From: a virus
Length of the DNA stretch: 21,587 nt
Virus record (IMG/VR): IMGVR_UViG_3300031902_000061
Location: 1 to 21,587 of that record
Strand: one strand, 5' to 3'
A model generated the notes under the pieces. That model ran no database searches. It had not been told where the DNA came from and saw only the letters and a list, made by a program, of their open reading frames with translations. The position numbers and the translations under genes were made by a program. Of the stretch, positions 17,977 to 21,587 are shown in pieces (position 1 is the first letter of the stretch; every line of letters begins with the position of its first letter).

Positions 17977-20323
17977 GTACACAGCATCAACCGCTCGGGA
18001 ACCGACGGATGAACAAAAGGGAAGCAAGGCTAAGAAGAGAGATGATTCTGAGTTCATCCACAAAGCGGTTAAACGATTCGCGAAGGTTGAGTCTGCCGAA
18101 GCAAAGAACCGCATGGAAGCGATCGACGACCTCAAGTTCCGCGCCGGAGACCAGTGGCCCGAGCAGATCAAGGCGCAAAGGACCATCGAGAAACGACCCT
18201 GCCTGACCATCAACAAGATTGGCACCTTCGTGCATCAGATAGTGAATGACCAGCGCCAGAACCGTCCAGCCATCAAGGTCAGCCCAGTGGGAGATAAGTC
18301 AGACCCTGACACAGCCAAGATGCTCAAGGGCCTGATAAGGCAGATCGAGCGCACCAGCAATGCAGACATCGCCTATGACGTTGGGTTCGAGTCTGCCTGC
18401 ACGATGGGATGGGGATACTGGCGCATCCTGACTGAGTACGAGGACGAAGATACCTTTGACCAGGTGATCAAGGTCAAGTCCATCGAGAACCCGTTCACGG
18501 TCTACATGGACCCTGACAGCAAGATGCCGGACGGATCTGACGCCAAGTGGTGTTTCATCACAACCCAGATGGTACGCGAGGAGTTCGAGGACGAGTTTCC
18601 CCATGCTGATAGCTGGCCGTGGGAGGAGGGTGGACCGGGTGATGAGTACAAAACATGGTCAACGTCATCGCACGTCAGGGTGGCTGAGTATTACTACACC
18701 GACACGGAAATGCGTGAGCTGGTCAAGCTGGATAACGGTCACATAGGGTGGCGTGATGAGCTTTCTGAGAGCATTCAGACTTCGATCGCTGGTAATCCTG
18801 ATAGCGTGGTGGAGTCGCGTGAAGTCCATTGCAAGAAGATCAAGTGGTGCAAGATCACCAGCAAAGAAGTCCTAGAAGAGAACGAATGGGCCGGGAAATA
18901 CATCCCTGTGATCAAGGTTGTCGGCGAGATGCTGGACATCGAGGGCAAGACCAAGCTCATGGGACTGGTCAGGCCAGCCAAAGACCCGCAGCGCATGTAC
19001 AACTTCTGGTGCACATCCGAGACTGAACTGATCGCACTGGCGCCTAAAGCCCCGTGGCTGATGGAAGAGGGACAGATCGAGGGCCACGAGCAACGCTGGA
19101 AGGAAGCCAACAACAAGTCACTGCCGTACCTACTTTACAAAGGAGTCAATCTTGCTGGTAAGCCTGCGCCTCCTCCCCAAAGACAGCAGTTCGCGGGGCC
19201 TCCTACAGGTGTTGTACAAGCCAAGATATCGGCTGCCCAAGACATGCAGGCAGTCACGGGAATACGCTTTGATGCTACGCACCAGGAAAGGACGTACGAC
19301 GAGAGTGGCAAAGCTCTGCGCGAACTCAAGCAGATCGGGGATCTGGGGAACTTCCACTACGTTGACAACCTGTCGAGATCGCTCAAGTACACTGGAAAGA
19401 TACTGATTGACCTGATCCCCAAGATATACGACACGCCTCGTGTGCTGACCATCCTGCGCGAGGATGACAGCGAAGAGCGTGTCAAGGTTGATCCGCAGCA
19501 GGGCACGCCACACAGCAAGGGTACAGGCATGGATGGGCGTGTGCAGCACATCTATAACCCGAAGCTGGGCGACTATGACGTGACTGTCACTGTCGGTCCC
19601 AGTTTTGCCACGAAACGGGCCGAGGCTGCTGACAGCATGCTCCAGTTCATGCGCTTCGTGCCCCAGTCTGGCCCGTTGATCAGTGACCTGATAGCCAAGA
19701 ACATGGACTGGCCTGGTGCTGATGAGATTGCCAGCCGCTTGGCATCCATGCTCCCGCCCCATCTGCTCGACAAGAAGATCGAACAGTTGCCGCCAGAGGC
19801 CAAGGCACTGGTATCCAGCCTGATGCAGCAGATGCAGCAGCTCAAGCAGGAACATGATCAGGCTGTGCAGTTGCTGGGCGACAAGGAAAAAGACCGCGAT
19901 ATCGAGCGTGCGGCAGTCCTGAACGAGCGTGAGGCCATCGGCAAGGACTTCGAAGCCAAGATGGCGAAGATTCAGGCTGATGTAATGACCAAGCTGGCCG
20001 CCATCGAGGGCAAGGCTGATGATGGCAGCAAGGGTAACAACGCAGTCATGAAGACCTTGCTCGACTTCCAGGCCAAGCTGGAGAAGATTGCCGCAGATCA
20101 GCACATAAAGCTGCTGGAACTGGATATGAAGGCCATGGAGCGTGATGAGAAGTCACGCGAGGAAGCCAAGAAAGAGAAGGAAAAGGAGGCGCAGAAGCCC
20201 GTTACACCTCCAGTGATCAACATTCACATGCCATCCGGCAAGAAGAAGATCACCAAGGGCAAGGACGGCAGTTACACCGCCGAAGATATTGGACCGCCGA
20301 CTGTCGTCAAGGCGTCAACTTAG
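17969..20323 (+). CDS. portal protein, P22-type
   Basis: Forms the 12-fold ring at the head vertex through which DNA passes and to which TerL docks. 784 residues begin with a polar stretch, then KFRAGDQWPEQIKAQR (residues 51-66) and LTINKIGTFVHQIVNDQRQNRP, hallmarks of the P22-like portal. VYMDPDS follows, then a long wing/stem domain. From about residue 600 to 745 it is a highly charged, Gln/Lys/Glu-rich coiled coil, ending in a basic tail with IGPPTVVK. This C-terminal part resembles the barrel extension of P22 gp1. TTG at 17969 is the start, with GAGGTG 4 nt ahead, overlapping the previous stop. Confidence 0.92.
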   Translation: MAEYTASTAREPTDEQKGSKAKKRDDSEFIHKAVKRFAKVESAEAKNRMEAIDDLKFRAGDQWPEQIKAQRTIEKRPCLTINKIGTFVHQIVNDQRQNRPAIKVSPVGDKSDPDTAKMLKGLIRQIERTSNADIAYDVGFESACTMGWGYWRILTEYEDEDTFDQVIKVKSIENPFTVYMDPDSKMPDGSDAKWCFITTQMVREEFEDEFPHADSWPWEEGGPGDEYKTWSTSSHVRVAEYYYTDTEMRELVKLDNGHIGWRDELSESIQTSIAGNPDSVVESREVHCKKIKWCKITSKEVLEENEWAGKYIPVIKVVGEMLDIEGKTKLMGLVRPAKDPQRMYNFWCTSETELIALAPKAPWLMEEGQIEGHEQRWKEANNKSLPYLLYKGVNLAGKPAPPPQRQQFAGPPTGVVQAKISAAQDMQAVTGIRFDATHQERTYDESGKALRELKQIGDLGNFHYVDNLSRSLKYTGKILIDLIPKIYDTPRVLTILREDDSEERVKVDPQQGTPHSKGTGMDGRVQHIYNPKLGDYDVTVTVGPSFATKRAEAADSMLQFMRFVPQSGPLISDLIAKNMDWPGADEIASRLASMLPPHLLDKKIEQLPPEAKALVSSLMQQMQQLKQEHDQAVQLLGDKEKDRDIERAAVLNEREAIGKDFEAKMAKIQADVMTKLAAIEGKADDGSKGNNAVMKTLLDFQAKLEKIAADQHIKLLELDMKAMERDEKSREEAKKEKEKEAQKPVTPPVINIHMPSGKKKITKGKDGSYTAEDIGPPTVVKAST

Positions 20324-20335
20324 GAGTAAATCATC

Positions 20336-20734
20336 ATGCCAGGGTATGCCGTAGCACTCAGAAACGAACGCATGGACCGGATCACGAACACATCCGGTGC
20401 GCTCTCACTCGTTACCATCTACGCAGGGACAAGACCGGCAACGGGCGGAACCTCGACCGTTGTGCTGGCATCGTTCCAGATGTCCAGCACGTTCGCCCAG
20501 CCAGCCACGTCAGCGATTCTGCTGGTCAACAGCACCTCTCCTGCTGTGTGGACCACGACTGCCGTGTTCAGCTCGACTGCGACATGGGCGAGACATCAGA
20601 CCAGCTCAGGAACTTTCATCGCTGATTATTCGGTGTCCACAGCAGCGGCTGATTTCATCCTGAACACTAACGTCCTTACCTCGGGCGTGACGGTCACGAT
20701 CACCTCGGCCAAGATCACAGAAGGCAATCCGTAA
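20336..20734 (+). CDS. small phage structural/tail-associated protein
   Basis: 132 residues of a recurring phage type: an N-terminal helix LRNERMDRITN, then LVTIYAGTRPATGGT (25-39) with the IYxGTRPA signature, TVVLASFQMSSTFAQPA, TATWARHQTSSGTFIADYSVS and a beta-rich C-terminus. Homologues sit near tail-fibre genes; their exact place in the virion is not established to my knowledge. TAGGAG lies 9 nt before the ATG. It is next to a tail-fibre-type gene, with stop and start adjacent (TAA then ATG). Confidence 0.75.
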   Translation: MPGYAVALRNERMDRITNTSGALSLVTIYAGTRPATGGTSTVVLASFQMSSTFAQPATSAILLVNSTSPAVWTTTAVFSSTATWARHQTSSGTFIADYSVSTAAADFILNTNVLTSGVTVTITSAKITEGNP

Positions 20735-21587
20735 ATGGCTGAGCAGTTTCATGACCGGGTGATGGAAATCTGTACCACTGCTGGGACAGGTGTCCTCACT
20801 CTGCTTGGAACTACGGGGATAGCGGGCTTCCGCAAGTTCTCGTCAGTGTGTGCCAGCACCGATACCTTCCCGTACTCTGTCTGGCAAGTGGATGCAAACG
20901 GGGTTCCCAGCGGTGACTGGGAGTCAGGGATGGGCACGTACGGGAACAGCACTGTCACGCGCACGACCGTCTATGAGAGCAGCAGCAGCAATGCAGCGGT
21001 CAACTTCCCGGCAGGTACGACCTACGTTGCCATGTCCCAGATTGCAGCACGTACTCCTTACTGGTCAGTGGACAATGATCTGATCTTCCCGAACCTTGAG
21101 GGTGGATTCCCATCGGCGCCAGGGAACAATTCGACTGCCGTGTTTATAACTGAGCTTGCAAACAGGGCATTTCTTGCAACGCGTGGCCCGTCCGGACTGA
21201 CATCCAGACTGCAGCCGTTCATGGCAACGAACAAGATCGGCTTCTATAACCCTGGTGGCGATTCCACGGTGGTGCCGGGCGTGTTCGGCATGGTCGCGCC
21301 AGGTACGGCGGGAACTGTCAGCAGTCAGGCGACTGCAACGACGAACATTTACACGAGGATGCGTCGTATTGGATTTGGCACGACCGGGGCCGCATCCAGT
21401 CAGGTATCAATCGTGCAGAACCTGAGCCAGTTGACAACGGGTGACGGTTCAAGAAGTGGTGGATTCTGGGTGGATATTCGTTTTGGCATACAGGACGGCA
21501 ATACGACGCCAATGTCCACTGGCGTTGCATTTGTGGGAATGTCCAGCACGAATTTGGCACCAACTCTGGGAACTAATTTCGGTAACA
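20735..21587 (+). CDS. tail-fibre/tailspike-type protein, 3'-truncated by the window edge
   Basis: ATG at 20735 directly follows the previous stop. The frame is open for 284 codons to the window end. Residues 1-110 are the common phage tail N-terminal domain: FHDRVMEICTTAGTGVLTLLG, a W-x-SGMGTY segment near 60-68, TVTRTTVYESSS (about 72-83) and FPAGTTYVAMSQIAAR. In other phages this part attaches to the virion, with receptor binding further on. The next 170 residues are Gly/Thr/Asn-rich beta, with FWVDIRFGIQDG; no enzyme motif is seen, and any depolymerase domain would lie beyond the window. Adsorption protein by inference. Confidence 0.8.
   Translation, partial: MAEQFHDRVMEICTTAGTGVLTLLGTTGIAGFRKFSSVCASTDTFPYSVWQVDANGVPSGDWESGMGTYGNSTVTRTTVYESSSSNAAVNFPAGTTYVAMSQIAARTPYWSVDNDLIFPNLEGGFPSAPGNNSTAVFITELANRAFLATRGPSGLTSRLQPFMATNKIGFYNPGGDSTVVPGVFGMVAPGTAGTVSSQATATTNIYTRMRRIGFGTTGAASSQVSIVQNLSQLTTGDGSRSGGFWVDIRFGIQDGNTTPMSTGVAFVGMSSTNLAPTLGTNFGN

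Noticed and set aside
19130-20104. 324-codon minus-strand frame opposite the portal gene
   Set aside because: Long only because of the codon bias of the portal's coiled coil. No domain, no context, and opposite to the late operon.
1-21587. CRISPR array, insertion sequence, integrase or attachment site
   Set aside because: No spaced identical repeats, transposase or recombinase motifs were seen on either strand; the hexamer repeat has no spacers.

Overview
This window is a piece of a tailed double-stranded DNA phage (Caudoviricetes). The evidence is a terminase small/large subunit pair followed by a P22-type portal, a 3TM holin, a Gp157/VRR-NUC/helicase replication set, HNH endonucleases and tail-fibre-type proteins. 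No integrase or convincing CI-type repressor is visible. The large P22-like portal suggests a podovirus-like head, but the major capsid gene lies outside the window. Strong Shine-Dalgarno sites and sigma70-like promoters suggest a proteobacterial, perhaps aquatic, host; that is inference.

Layout. (1) 1-913, rightward: the end of a lysis/late block (holin, Ig/Fn3-like protein, two microproteins). (2) 914-985: a convergent junction with an intrinsic terminator for leftward transcription. (3) 979-10080, leftward: an accessory operon of sugar-biosynthesis and modification genes. It holds a SIS isomerase, an FkbM methyltransferase, a ThDP enzyme split into two ORFs, an SDR, two extended-SDR sugar enzymes and a B12-type radical SAM enzyme, with an HNH endonuclease and a chain of very small proteins between them. 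Most junctions are ATGA overlaps. (4) 10080-13417, leftward: an HNH-AP2 endonuclease, then VRR-NUC nuclease, Gp157-like protein, a ssDNA-binding-like protein, a Cys-rich exported microprotein, a Gly-X repeat microprotein encoded by a G-rich hexamer repeat, a DUF6948-like protein and small HTH/hypothetical proteins. (5) 13418-13591: a divergent control region with overlapping promoters and, on the rightward side, a long hairpin whose loop can pair with the ribosome binding site of the next gene. (6) 13592-15443, rightward: replication (initiator/loader-like protein, DnaB-type helicase). (7) 15442-15580: a strong promoter preceded by two 9-nt direct repeats and followed about 50 nt into its transcript by an intrinsic terminator. 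(8) 15599-21587, rightward: packaging and virion genes, ending inside a tail-fibre-type gene that runs off the window.

How the genes may work together. The leftward operon looks like a phage-encoded pathway that makes or alters an activated sugar, with methylation and possibly a two-carbon or radical modification. It could be used on host surface polysaccharide or on virions. The substrate cannot be read from sequence. The most unusual items are the SD-pairing pseudoknot leader (13527-13586), the GGGNNC repeat gene (12322-12477), the split ThDP enzyme (2393-4050), the promoter-leader-terminator element (15442-15580) and the re-used GAGAAGCCATGA gene junction (7188-7961). Many microproteins of 26-64 codons in the leftward operon are supported by ribosome binding sites and start/stop overlaps.
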